From Sebastes aleutianus (taxonomy: Eukaryota; Chordata; Actinopteri; Perciformes; Sebastidae): 64,000 bases of DNA. Of the stretch, positions 22,170 through 33,026 are shown one piece after another. The position numbers were made by a program, and so were the translations under genes. A model generated the notes under the pieces. That model saw only the letters and a program-made list of their open reading frames with translations. It did no database searches and was not told where the DNA came from. The stretch covers positions 1 through 64,000 of the forward strand of contig CAKAKS010000167.1 in NCBI GenBank assembly GCA_916700875.1, read 5' to 3'. Position 1 is the stretch's first letter, and each line of letters starts with the position of its first letter.

Positions 22170-24190
22170 TGAAAATGGTCATTAGCCGCAGCCCTCGTTG
22201 GATGCTCCTCAGTCATTTGGTCCTATCTCTTTATAACAGGGGAAATGAAAGGCCCTCAGCAATGAAGATAAAAGTTGACATCTGTGGATTTGTGGTAAAA
22301 ACACAGTCCAATTCAATTCAATATCGCCACCAGTGCCTGCTAGGAAATATCACCACCACCACCAGTTGCCAGGTCATACTCCACAAGAGATGGAAAGGTT
22401 AACTTAATTTGAGTAAGACATCTCCCACACAGCATCAAACACGATTAATATACATTTGATGAATTCCCCATCGGATTAGTGGCGTCGCCCATTCATTAAT
22501 ACAAGAATCGTGGTGTGAAAGGGAGGGAGGCTGCTGGTTATTTGCTGCTATTTTGCCTCAGGGGTGATCCTCCTCGTGCGTTCCTTTTAAGTATGAGTGT
22601 GTATGGAGCTAAGAATATATGGCTTTGGAGCCCCTGACAGGGACTTGGCCGGCCTCGACTTAGGCTGTGGAGACATCACGCTTCAGACTACCAGCCCATT
22701 GTAAATATGACAGGCTGTCAGAGATATGCGGCAGTTTTTTTGTTCGATTAATTGGATTTGCAGTCTGAGTGTGCGGCGACGAGGCGACAGGGGAAAGCTA
22801 ATACCAGGCAAACATGCTACCATATACTCTGTATGTTACTGATATAGAGGACAAACATATTGTACGCCCATGATCTCTATATTATACACCACAAAGATAA
22901 ATTTAGCAAGTCGTAAATTAAAAAACTTGTTTCCCGGCACACACACATCTTGTTATCCTAGTTTCTTTTTTGCCTCCCAGTGTTGCGGGGCTCACCAGTC
23001 AATCAATTTTTGCTGCATAGCGGAGTATTTACAGTTCATTAATGAGCCAGCTAGGGACAGGAATGCCGGGACAAGAGAGCTCCGGGGACGAAGCAGACGT
23101 TTGAAGGAGAACAAGCGGAGTGACAGAATTACAAAGTGTACATCTGAGAGAGGACATGTCGGGGAGGCGGGTAAGGGTTGGTGGGGTGAAAACTGAGAGG
23201 CTGAACCGAGTAAAGAGAACTGCTTCATGCTTCTAGGTTATACAGCGATGTCTTCATTATACATGGAAGGAGACAGGCGCTGAAAAGTGCATGTTTGACT
23301 GGGCTGACCCATGATAATTAGCACCGCTAAGCCGCAGTATAACTATACTTAGCATTTGATTTCTTCTCAGTTGTGGCGTCCTTTAAATTGCTTTCATAAC
23401 ATATTTGTTTTTCATACAAGGCGGCAAAAGCTTCAAATCGTTTTGCTGAGGGAAATTAGCAGCTTGGGCAGCAAGTCTGACAAGAGTTGCTTGGGTTTTT
23501 CTGTGCAGCGCGTTGGCCTCCCAGCAGGGAGGGAGCACACGGCGCTTGAAAAAAGAAATACCATTTCAGTGCATCCCAGGACGCCCTGCAGTCGATAAGG
23601 AGTTGTCATCTTGCCCCCACCTAACAAAAGCCAAGCCTGTCAGAACCAATATGAGTCCTCATCGATTTAAATATCCCCCCTGTTTTCAGCTGAGCCAACA
23701 GCAGGGGGGATTAGGAGCATGGTTTCGGCTATCGGAGCGATGGATCCGGACACACCATCAGTTATTCAGGAGTAATTTGATTTAGCGACTGACAAGCAGG
23801 TCGTATTGGGTCCAGGGAGGAGCAGCGGGTGAGGGCCGGTGGCAGGTGGCGTGGTGGGGTGGTGGCGTGGGGAGTCAGAACAGATTAATAATCATAATTG
23901 ACAAGTGGCCAGCGCGGGGGAGCCGGGGCCCCTTATGCTTGATGGATGTCATTTATCAGCGCAATAATCGAGGGGGCCTTGGCTGGCTGGAGTCGGATGA
24001 GGCGAGTTGGGCGACCCTGCAGCTCTTTTTATTTGAGGTCTTCTGTCAAAGAGCAAGCCGGAGGTCTATCATAGATGAATCTGCGGCTACGCTAACATCT
24101 ATCAGGAGGTAGAAGTCACTTAGCTAGTCGGTCAGAGGCTGTCCATCCATCTCCGACTGTTCCAAAGGTGTTGAGGCCAAGTATCACACA
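22170..24190. other. Largest low-repeat block of the left half
   Basis: About 2 kb without recognisable elements. Composition is mixed, with GC-richer patches near 22600-22800, 23040-23180 and 23900-24060. Frames of 80-108 codons exist on both strands at 22870-23196, 23356-23785 and 23846-24112. They overlap each other in several frames, lack family motifs and have no clear splice context, so I do not call genes. The block is a candidate for conserved non-coding sequence. Confidence 0.35.
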
Positions 24191-24254
24191 CAATACGCGT
24201 ACTTGCCAACCCTCCCTCAGCACGTATAAACCCTACTGTTTCCACCTGGACAAG

Positions 24255-24887
24255 TAGGGATGCACCGATACCTCTTTTTTCAGACCGAGTACAAGTACTT
24301 ACATTTGGGTACTCGCCGTTACCGAGTACCGATACGAGTACTTCTCTGTGCCAAAAGACCCTCGTTAACAGCCATCTGGAGGGTGTGAGCGACACACGGC
24401 AGGCTGGGGAGTCCCGCATACGAGGCGGTGTGCCGCGACCGGCTCTAGGTCGGCTTGGAAAGGCTCGGGGTGAAGGTGGCTCACAGCCGCAGCTTTACAG
24501 CGCTCCCCGCCCTGACCTCGACGCACCGTGACGGGGCTCCCTGCTTCCGGTGCGATTGTCGACCGGGGCAGACTGTCCTCGCTGCGCTCAATCGTATCGT
24601 GCTGCGGCCCACGTAAAAGGCGCCAGGGGTCTGCAGCAATGTCGGCAACCCACCCAACCTGTCTTGAAACACGGACCAAGGAGTCTAACGCACGCGCGAG
24701 TCAGAGGGTGCAAGCAAAACCCTGTGGCACAATGTAAGCCAGGGCTGGCGTGCGCCGGCTGAGGTGGGATCCCCGTCTCGCCCGCACCCTCGGGGAGGTG
24801 GAGCGTGAGGTCCCGAAAGATGGTGACGAGAGGTTAACGTCGCGCAGCTGTAAAGTGGTATCGATTGGTGCCGTTGTATCGGAGCCG
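24255..24887 (+). mobile_element. hAT-28S MITE copy 2, nearly full length, right end lost
   Basis: The left end is TAGGGATGCACCGATACC, followed by TTTTTCAGACCGAGTACAAG and the CGAGTACCGATACGAGTAC subterminal repeat, then the shared unique block GTGAGCGACACACGGCAGGC. The 28S-like cargo follows (24424-24826), then TAAAGTGGTATCGATTGGTG and TATCGGAGCCG. At that point it departs from the family consensus, losing the last 60 or so bases. In this copy the cargo reads as sense 28S on the plus strand. Confidence 0.85.
24424..24826 (+). pseudogene. 28S rRNA-derived segment (D2 expansion segment and following core), sense
   Basis: From memory of vertebrate 28S genes, in order: GGCGGTGTGCCGCGACCGGC, TCTAGGTCGGCTTGGAAAGG, GAAGGTGGCTC, AGCTTTACAGCGC, GGGGCAGACTGTCCTC, GTCGGCAACCCACCC, TGTCTTGAAACACGGACCAA, GGAGTCTAACGCACGCGCGA, GTCAGAGGG, AACCCTGTGGCACAATG, GCGCCGGCTGAGGTGGGATC, CCCGTCTCGCCCGCACCCTC, GGGGAGGTGGAGCGTGAG and CCCGAAAGATGGTGA. 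The order and spacing are those of genuine 28S with parts of the variable D2 region shortened. It is a fragment of about 400 of more than 3800 nt, so it is not a functional gene. Its borders coincide with those in the 53221 copy. Confidence 0.9.
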
Positions 24888-25439
24888 GGGCTTAGCTCAA
24901 TGCAGCAGAAAAGCCATCGTGGTGGCGTGGTGCAAGCCGTTGGAAATAACGTGTTTCAGAGCGCAATGGTGCCGTTGTTGCGTTGTTTCTGAAAAGGCCT
25001 TCAGTGAGTGAGAGACGGAGAGAGAAATGGAGAGAGAAATGGAGAGAGCTAACTGAAAGAAATACTCAAGCAGGGGCAAAAAAAATGAATAAAAACTGAT
25101 GAATATGAGTTTAGATTCACACAAGTTCACGCCAGAGGGGCGAATTATTCAGTTTTCTTTCTGGAGAATTAAAGGTTAAATTAAAAGGTTAACATAAAAA
25201 TGCTGTTGCAATGTACTTATTATTTTGTTATTTTCACTCTTTAAAAGTCACCGGAATGCAGGAAACAAAGTCTCTGAATGCAAAGTTTTCTGGGGGACGA
25301 CCCCAGACCTCCCCCCCCGCTTTCAGTTAGAAAGCCTCCCTTTTATTAAAGTCTCAAGGTTGGCAAGTATGGCATTGTGGTTATATACTTGTGAGGACAT
25401 GCAGGAGCAAACAGTTCATGTTCGGTGTCAAACTTGACA

Positions 25440-25875
25440 CCGAACATGTACTGAGCTGGGAGGTATTTGTCCAGAGACGTCTGCAAATACCTTAGTAACC
25501 ATAGTAACCGTCCTACCATGTATCATCACCCATGTGGAGATTGGTTTACAACACTGTCAGACAGTCGGCTGCTGATATACGAGGTGACGGATCCAGCTAA
25601 CAGGTCTGCTCTTGCCCATTATGGGCAGGATATGGGCTGGAGGTTTGACTGGTCCCACAGTCCTGGCCCTGATTCCACTGTGTTTCTGCTGCCCACTGCT
25701 GACCTTTCAAGCTGCCCCAAATGTTTTGTGCGTTTCTCCCATATGGACCCACCACAGGCCAGTATTTAGTGTGTTTATCTGGCCACCCCACATTCTGCAA
25801 TGGTGGTACAGCTCCTGTGTGGGTTTGTGTGGGCAAGCCTAAACAGTGAACCAGCAGAGGCCCATTGTTTGCTGG
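25440..25875. other. Unassigned sequence with GGGCAGGATATGGGCTGG motif
   Basis: The block has an unusually high density of GCCCA/TGGGC words (GCCCATTATGGGCAGGATAT, TCCCATATGGACCCACCACA, GGCCACCCCAC), a texture known from some fish repeats. There is no second copy here to prove it. Frames of 76-115 codons on both strands mirror each other and are not convincing. Confidence 0.3.
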
Positions 25876-25879
25876 GAAA

Positions 25880-25950
25880 TAGGGATAATAATTTAGAATT
25901 TTTTTTTCTAACCGATAGCCGGCCCTCGTTAACCGATCATTCACCGACTC
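25880..25950 (+). repeat. Left-end fragment of the 2104-2588 hAT family
   Basis: TAGGGATAATAATTTAGAAT then CTAACCGATAGCCGGCCCTC and GTTAACCGATCATTCACCGA match the left 80 bp of the element at 2104. Confidence 0.6.
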
Positions 25951-25965
25951 AGTTTTAAAGCTAGA

Positions 25966-26544
25966 GTGAAGATAGTTGTGTCATATTAAACTAGAAAACC
26001 TAGAAGTACCAATCATGTCATACTAACTTCTCGAGAAGGAGACTAAATAACGCTCCAAACTTACGCTAAATTTTAACGAGGATAACCTGGAATGGCCATT
26101 TTAAAGAGTTATCCCTTGACCTCTGACCTCAAGATATGTGAATGAAAATGGGTTCTATGGGTACCCACGAGTCTCCCCTTTACAGACATGCCCACTTTAT
26201 GATAATCACATGCAGTTTGGGGCAAGTCATAGTCAAGTCAGCACACTGACACACTGACAGCTGTTGTTGTCTGGTGGGCTGCAGTTTGCCATGTTATGAT
26301 TTGAGCTTATTTTTTTTATGCTAAATGCAGTACCTGTGAGGGTTTCTAGACAATATTTATTATTGTTTCGTGTTGTTAATTGATTTCCAATAATAAATAT
26401 ATACATGCATTTGCATAAAGCGGCATATTTGCCCACTCCCATGTTGATAAGAGTATTAAATACTGGCCAATTAAGGTACATTTCCAACAGATAAAAATGT
26501 GCGATTCATTTGCAATTAAACATTTGAATCGATTGACAGCCCTA
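25966..26544 (+). mobile_element. hAT-type MITE of the 12817 family, left end missing
   Basis: It shares CCCTTGACCTCTGACCTCAA, GGGTACCCACGAGTCTCCCC and ATGATAATCACATGCAGTTT with 12817-13317 and ends GAATCGATTGACAGCCCTA. Compared with the 38638 copy it also keeps the GTACCAATCATGTCATACTA section. Its left end is replaced by the 25880-25950 fragment. Confidence 0.8.
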
Positions 26545-27698
26545 CATTTGAACCATTATTATAATTATAATTAAACTTAATACCAATATGAATATAAATT
26601 TAGCTCTAAAGCAGAGACAGGTGATTCCTTATTGTTTCTACCCAAATGGAGACATTGGTCCTCAGAAGAATAGACGACTTGCACACACTGACACAAGCAG
26701 AGCATGAACAAAATGACAGCTTAGCAGAAAAAGAAAGTGATGAAAAGCCTAATACAGGCGGAAGCGGCGAAAATCTCCTAAGATATGGGCTTAGGTGGGA
26801 TGAAGAATGCTGGAAATGAGAACAGGCATTACACAACCGTGAGCTGATGGGAGATGAAAATGTATCGATTGTTTTGCCTGTTGACCAGATTAAATCTCGG
26901 GGGTTGTGCATCGTAGTTATTAAAAGAGTCTGTACTTGTTTCACATGAGCATAAAATCAATAACCATTTCAGGCAAGCACTGTTAACATATCCTTTTCTT
27001 TTGAAGCCACAATACCCCTGGAGAATTTGTTCAATGCCTTAATGTTGGTTCTCGTTCAGTTGAAGTGTTTTTTGCAGGCCTGATCATATCAGAAGGCGTA
27101 TTTGTCGTAGACTTTGAATCAACTGCATAGTCTGAATGTGATAATAACATGAATGATTCATAATGCACTTCTCATGTCAACATTAACATTCAAAAGAAAC
27201 ATTAAAAAGACAACAAAGGGTCGGACATTATCTCTTATCAATTGCAAGAATCTGTGAAGTGGGTGCTTGAGTCGTCCTTTGCTCAAGAATGGACAGGCAG
27301 ACTCAGCAGTAGACTGACAGTGAGAGTGCCAGTGTCTACTTTATTAAGGCACATCTGGCAGTAGTAGTAGGTGGTACGATAATGTCACTCAGCTCCCTGC
27401 AAAGTTTTTGGCAGCATATTAAAGCAGCAAACATTCTTTCCCCAAAAAACCTGTGATTGTAAAATCTGTCCTTTTCCTGGAATCATTCTGTCATAATGGA
27501 GCAGAATCCTGCTGGAAACATCATTTGACAACGTCTCCTTTCTAGTCAGCAACAATGTTCAGGTACTTGTAGTGTTGTTAACAGTGTACATTTGACACTA
27601 TGGGGGCTCTCAACTGTCAACACCAACCTGCCCATCATATAGGTCGGACAGTGTCATCGCATTTAATTAGTTTTTTTAAGTCATGAAATATAATATAC
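26545..27698. other. Spacer without recognised features
   Basis: There is no repeat match or RNA gene. A 112-codon minus-strand frame at 26606-26944 is serine/cysteine-rich with no family motif or splice context, so I leave it uncalled. Confidence 0.35.
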
Positions 27699-28110
27699 GG
27701 AGGACGGAACCTGCCAAAATAAAAAATTAATGAATAAATAAATAACTCGATAAATAAATAAATGTCATTGAATGTAGCAAACTATTAACAATAAATGTAG
27801 CCATTAATTAATGAATAAAATGTGACAAATTGATATTTCTGTTTTAATTTGCTTTTTGATTTATTCATTTTTGTATTAATTCCCTTATTTATTTACTCTT
27901 CTGTTTAATTTTCCCTTTATTTATGCATTTATTTTTATTTTATATTTTTAAATTTATTTATTGATCTTTGCATTTATTTATTTTTTTGTATTTATTATTT
28001 ATTTATTTTTAAATGTATGTATTTCGCTACATTTATTGACATATTCATTTATTTATCGAGTAATTTATTTGTGTATTAATTTATTTTATTATTTTGGCAG
28101 TTTGTCCTCC
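27699..28110. mobile_element. AT-rich foldback MITE (GGAGGAC...CTGCCAAAATAA)
   Basis: The left end GGAGGACGGAACCTGCCAAA and the right end TTTTGGCAGTTTGTCCTCC are inverted. The arms continue through AACTCGATAAATAAATAAAT against ATTCATTTATTTATCGAGTA. The interior is almost entirely AAATA/TTTAT units. The whole 412 bp could fold into a long imperfect hairpin. It is non-coding. Confidence 0.7.
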
Positions 28111-28969
28111 ATAATAACATAATTTGTCCCATTTTGGCAAATACATACCCAACCAGACTAGATCTGACTGTTGAAATCCTTTCAGACCTATTTTTATACA
28201 TCCAACTAAGATTTTCCAAGTTTTTTTAATCCGTTAGGTTCTGGCTTTGATGAAAACCACAGCACTGAATCAACATAGTTAAAAGTAATAAACAAACTCC
28301 TTCATGCACCCGATGCAAGTGATCTTTAATAATTATTTTTCTCTTAAATATCAGCACAGCGTTTGTTATCATCATAATTATCAGTTTTTAAGGAGTTTGG
28401 TTAATTCTGTTCTTTATCACTGACAGATGTCTCAGTAGATAATTCATTGCCCATTTCAAATATAATCCCATGTGGGATTCCCAAGGGTCCAATTTTGGGT
28501 CCCTTACTTTTCCCTATGCTACCACAAAAAATAGCAAGTATATACTAAGTCTGGGTAAATAAAAACAGAGCAATCAACTTGACATGAATGTCTTCAGGAC
28601 ATTAAATGTTGGATGGCACACAACCTTCTGCATAATAATGAAAATATAACTATTTTAACTACTGAATAAATAATGTAGTCTGAAGGAGATGTTTTCACAG
28701 CAATATAGATATTAGAGAGAGAAATATGACCTGTTTAACTTCCTAACAGTAGCTCTTTTTTAATCAAGGCAAATATTTAAATAAAAATAAAACCATTTAT
28801 TTCCTAATCATTTGAATTGTGTGTTTTTATGCAAAGAACCACTATAGATGACAATAACAAAGTGAAATAATAACGTTTATAATTTAGTGAAGTGAAAGCA
28901 GCGCTCTGTTTATTTAAATGTGAAATTGCAATAAAAATATTTTTATAGTAATATATCCATTATTAAAAT
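28111..28969. other. AT-rich spacer
   Basis: I see nothing recognisable. There is no long frame, no element end and no RNA gene. Confidence 0.35.
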
Positions 28970-29029
28970 CGATGAATAATCCTGATAAATAATCCTGATA
29001 ATCATTTTGGCCATGATCTTGCAGCCCTA
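28970..29029 (+). repeat. Right-end fragment of a hAT-like element (CTTGCAGCCCTA)
   Basis: The duplicated AATAATCCTGATA motif then CATTTTGGCCATGATCTTGC and AGCCCTA resemble the right terminus of the family whose left end is seen at 21384. Confidence 0.4.
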
Positions 29030-29030
29030 G

Positions 29031-29316
29031 CAGCTTTGGCTCAGGATGTAAAGCAGGTCATCAAATGATCTGAAGATTGCTGGTTCGATCCCCGTCTCCT
29101 CCAGTCCACATAGTACTGTATAGAGGGTCCTTGGGCGAGACACTGAACCCCAAATTGCTCCTGAAGGCTGAGCCATCGATGTGTGAATGAGCATTAGTTT
29201 ACATTCTGATGAGCAGGTGGCAGCTTGTATGGCAGCCATCAGTGTATGAATGTGTGAATGGATAAATGTGGACATGTGAAGTGCTTTGAGTGGCACTATA
29301 TGCAAGTCCATTTACC
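29031..29316 (+). mobile_element. tRNA-derived SINE with L2-like tail
   Basis: The head TTTGGCTCAGGATGTAAAGC is tRNA-like, with TGGCTCAGGATG as a degenerate A box and GGTTCGATCCC at 29082-29092 as a B box. The body follows: GTCCTTGGGCGAGACACTGA, ACCCCAAATTGCTCCTGA, then GTGTGAATG repeats. The tail GTGAAGTGCTTTGAGTGGCA then AGTCCATTTACC is the usual end of this teleost SINE. RNA polymerase III transcription with LINE-driven mobility is known for the class. This copy has decayed. The apparent 94-codon minus-strand frame across it is a by-product. Confidence 0.8.
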
Positions 29317-29890
29317 ATCTATGACCGCTCCGCTAGGCACACACACTATCTTAGCAAATTTGTAGCTTCATTACAGTTTCATTGCATGAAGCTGCACACT
29401 CATACATGGTTTATTTAGCTGGGCAGACACTGTACGGATTTAGCATGATTTTAACCCCCGAATCGGTCACCTCCATCTAATTTCAGAATCATGCTGAATT
29501 TCTGCCTGTTCGGTTGTCATTTGATGCGCAGTTTTGAGGGAGGGCACGACTCCTGATTAACTGCCTGAGCGATCAACAATCTGGCTGCCGGGCCAATCGG
29601 TTGGATTTCTGGCATATCTGAAGTTTGGGTCGGCTGTCAGATTGAGCAGTTCCACAGTCCAATTGCCCAAATGGCTGGCTAAAACCTGACCTAAATGAAA
29701 CTGTACTGGGATATAATATACTGAACTTATTGGCTGCATCTTCCAGCTCCTGCTCTATATATATATATATATATATATTTATTTATTTTTAATTTTCAGT
29801 TCAAGGTATAATTGCCCAATGCTGCAGCCTCATGTAGCCTAATGCTGCCTTTCTCTCTTTTTGGCAACATTGTTTTCAGAAGCGGTTGTC
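29317..29890. other. Spacer with (TA)11 and possible old repeat
   Basis: A TA run spans 29756-29777. The block at 29420-29720 (CTGGGCAGACACTGTACGGA, GGGTCGGCTGTCAGATTGAG) has the feel of a dispersed fish repeat but has no second copy in the window. No gene is supported. Confidence 0.3.
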
Positions 29891-30317
29891 TTAAAGGTCC
29901 CATATTATTAAAAAGTGAGATTTCCATGTCTTTTATATTATAAAGCAGGTTTAAGTGCTATATAAATACTGTTAAACTATCAAAACGCTCAATAAACGGA
30001 GAAATACACACAGCCCGTATTCAGAAACTCTGCATTTGAAACAAGCTGTCAGGATTTTCGTCCATTTGTGATGTCACAAATATACAATATTTAGACCCTT
30101 TACGCAGATTTAAACGTAAAACATTCTAAATGTGTCCCAGTTTATTCCTGGTTGCAGTGAATGTGAATGACATCGGCTGACAGGAAGTACACATGGAACC
30201 AAGCTGTTGCCTAGCAACACAATTCTGTTGCAATTTCGTTGCAATTCCGTCGAAATGTGTTAAAATGGAGCGTTTCAGACAGAGGGTAAATACAGGTATA
30301 TTCAGGCCAACAGTATG
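29891..30317 (+). mobile_element. TTAA-1 MITE, right end lost
   Basis: The left border is TTAAAGGTCCCATATTATT. The copy follows the family up to ATTCAGGCCAACAGTATG, where other copies continue AGGAAAATAAAG. From 30318 an unrelated sequence follows and the missing 130 bp does not reappear. Confidence 0.85.
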
Positions 30318-30339
30318 TTGGTATATGGGTGCAGGTCAT

Positions 30340-30599
30340 ATCCACGTTGACCCTCTGCCATTTCGGCTCGCTGGGGGCGTCCGCGTTTGTTTTGGTTGAT
30401 GGATACGGAACGGATATGACGACACGCTACTCAGACTACAACAATAAAAGCAGTAACTTGCTTTTACCTCCGCATAGTCTCAAATGAAGCAAATATATCG
30501 ATTCTGGCATTAAAAAAATAACTTTCAAAATTGTAAAAAAAAAAAAATCACGTTACATAGGTGTATTGATTTTTTCCCCCCACCCCTACTAAAAACCCA
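30340..30599 (+). mobile_element. TAGGGGTGG-ended DNA element fragment, copy B
   Basis: It is inverse to 9912-10130: GTTTTGGTTGATGGATACGG, AACGGATATGACG, ACTCAGACTACAACAATAAA and CTCAAATGAAGCAAATATAT, ending CCCCCCACCCCTA. The homology starts near 30372. The first 30 bp of this interval are unique to this copy. Confidence 0.6.
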
Positions 30600-32734
30600 G
30601 TAAAAAAAAAATCATTGACAAGGCAACCAGAAGTGCAAAAATTCGAACTCATTTCTGGGTTTTAGGACTCATGGCAGCATGTACTGTACCTGATATTTGC
30701 TGTAAATTAATGTAAATCACAGCCTATTATTTGACTCCATTCCTACATGCAGACCCAGCTCTGCCCTGATGTAGTGTGCTATACAACGACGGAGACAGGC
30801 AATAAACTGCATTAGGTTCTACAACGTGATGGATTTGCTTTACCCCTATAATGGCCCTCATACCCTCACATCCCTCTCTTACAGCTAACTATAGACGCTT
30901 CTCGTGTGTGTGTGTCACAATCCCACGACGCCGTCTCTTCCTTTGATGCTTAAACCAGCATTTAGCAACAAACACAATATTCAAAGCCACTTAAATCACT
31001 CATCTTACCCATTCCAACAACTTTCCACCAACAGGGACTGAACCTGTAGTCCCTGTTGGGCATGCATTATGTTTTATTTATACTTGACTCACTGTCTGAA
31101 GGAGTGTGTACGTCTCCCCAGGGTAATGCATATGTTGTGGGCTTAACAAGTGATCCAGAAAGACAAGGCTTCTTCGTCACGAGGAGACAAACGCATGAAG
31201 AGCTATCTACCTATATGCAGAGAGAGGGACACATTTACCACTAAGGATGCACTAATGCACAGTCGGTCCCGGAGGAGCTTCTATATCCGACGGCCGCTGC
31301 CTCCTCAGCGCTTGCTGTTTTCATTGGCTCATCACATCCCATCACAGCCCATTTGCTTCTCAGTTAATCCAGTCCTCCAACCCCTTTAAGTCTTTACACT
31401 CTCAGCATGGGAAAATAGATGCTCTGGCTAAACATGTCAGCACAGACTGCTGGAACAGAGGTAATCATGCAGAACATTAAACAGCGCTGCGGGAAAAAAA
31501 ATATTTGTTGTACCTCAGAAAATCTTTGAATGCTCGTAGGAAAATGTCACCTCACAGTGTCGGTGAAATTGCGGAAAAGACTTTTAAAAGAGCCTGAGGA
31601 AAGGGAGGCATGCTGGGAATGTGAATGTACTGTACCTACATTTTTTTTTGTCGTAACACTTTAGTGGAATCTTTATTGCCTCACGGAGTCAGATTTTATA
31701 TATCTTTTATTGGGCTATTGATTTTTTTGTCATCACTTTACGCCACCTCGGATCACCTACGAGTGTCAATTGATCGCCATCAGCACTGTTCAGAACAGAT
31801 TGCCGAGGCCGTCGCCCCTTCCTCTCCACCTATAAAAGTCACTTCTGCATAAAGAAATTTACCAATGTACCCTCTGGCCACTACTTTTATACATCTAAAC
31901 AATCTAATTATCAATGCCATTACCTCTGCTCTATTGTAATGGAACTAATGTTGTGGCAAATTGCAGGGAATGCCAGTTTTCATGGACACAGTTATAGCAA
32001 GAGTTGTGTCTCATCAGTCTGTTTGTAGTCCCCATCAACTGTTCGCTCTCCCTCTGTTTCCCTTCTGTTCGGCATCTAAAGTGACTTCGCTGCTTTTGTT
32101 TCAGCCCATTAGCCGCTGTAGCTCTCATATCTCGCACCCCTTATTGGAACTCATACCTTATCGTTAGCTGCGTACTTCAGCACAGAATTGCCGGTTTTGA
32201 AGGCTCCGGCCTTTTTGCTGTTTTTCTGCTGATCAACCAGAAGTCATGGCTCCTATTACACATTACGGGACTCGTGAATATGAGCGGTGGGGGGAAGATA
32301 ACGAGATGAAAGAAAGCGTGAAAATGCTGAAATGAGTGTTGCGCCCCAAACCCTTTCAAACATAAACCCACATTTATGGCGCTCGCCAGCCAAACAGAAC
32401 ACTTTTCTAAAGGGAATTACTCCATAAGCGCATACTAATTTGTAATTATGTGTAATTTACTCGCGCCGGCCCAATGGTTCCCTATTTCTTTTAGCAGAAA
32501 TAGAGAAGCCTATTCATGTTAACGGGAGTATTTCCTTCTAGCAATGCATTACATCACACTTAAAGTGTTACCTCAAAAGTGACTCCTGTAATATAGGGAG
32601 CAAAAAGTCCACTTTCTCGGTTAGCTTCTGTTACACCAGCTTTTTGGTGTTCATTGCATTTATTTCATCAGTCTGTCTGAACAGCTTAAGGGGGGGGAAC
32701 ACCATCGATTTAAGGTGTTGAGGAGTGCTACCAA
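30600..32734. other. Mostly single-copy block
   Basis: About 2.1 kb without window-internal repeats. A GTGTGTGTGTGT-like run lies at 30904-30915. Segments near 31700-31850 and 32380-32560 (AATTTGTAATTATGTGTAAT, TTACTCGCGCCGGCCCAATG) have the texture of conserved non-coding DNA, but only comparison with other species could show it. There is no exon evidence. Confidence 0.35.
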
Positions 32735-33026
32735 CCTCCAGGTCTGAAAAGTGAAGCCAATGTAGAAGTGCCTGAAACTTTCATTCTTTCTAACAGCCAG
32801 CAGGGGGCGACTCCTCTGGTTGCAAAAAGAAGTCTGATTGTATAGAAGTCTATGAGAAAATGAGCCTACTTCTCACTTGATTTATTACCTCAGTAAGCAT
32901 TATAGACATGAGTTTATGATCTCAATCACTAGTTTCAAGTCTTTCTCAATACAGCATGATGTTCATTTAGTAAATTATGGTCCCATGTAGAGTCAGATAG
33001 ACCATAAAGCAGGGGATGCTTTAGGG
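32735..33026 (+). repeat. Dispersed repeat (CAGCAGGGGGCGACTCC family), copy A
   Basis: TAACAGCCAGCAGGGGGCGA, CTCCTCTGGTTGCAAAAAGA, AGTCTATGAGAAAATGAGCC and AGCATGATGTTCATTTAGTA are found inverted at 50862-51073, and the first 50 bp continue as the inverse of 51613-51660. Termini are not defined. It serves as the reference for the empty TTAA site discussed for copy B. Confidence 0.75.

Larger units (their letters stand above)
24199..25370. mobile_element. DNA transposon (TACTTGCCAACC...GGTTGGCAAGTA), host of a nested 28S-hAT copy
   Basis: TACTTGCCAACCCTCCC at 24199 and GTCTCAAGGTTGGCAAGTA ending at 25369 are inverted termini of a type I recall from fish genomes. The right subterminal region carries the characteristic GGGGGACGACCCCAGACC stretch (25291-25310). 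The 28S-bearing hAT copy (24255-24887) lies inside, close to the left end. The remaining interior (24890-25290) includes a GAGAGAAATG tandem patch and is non-coding. No target duplication is obvious, and the superfamily is left open. Confidence 0.6.

Noticed and set aside
24424..24826. Functional 28S rRNA gene
   Set aside because: Only about a tenth of 28S is present, it is bounded by transposon subterminal sequence, and variable parts are shortened.
24365..24992. Several 60-100 codon frames on both strands
   Set aside because: They are shadows of the GC-rich 28S-derived segment and disagree in frame with the equivalent region of the 53221 copy.
29031..29105. Functional tRNA gene
   Set aside because: The B box is good, but the A box is degenerate, no cloverleaf forms, and the sequence continues as a SINE body.
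29027..29311. 94-codon minus-strand frame
   Set aside because: It runs antisense through a tRNA-derived SINE and contains only the reverse translation of the SINE body.
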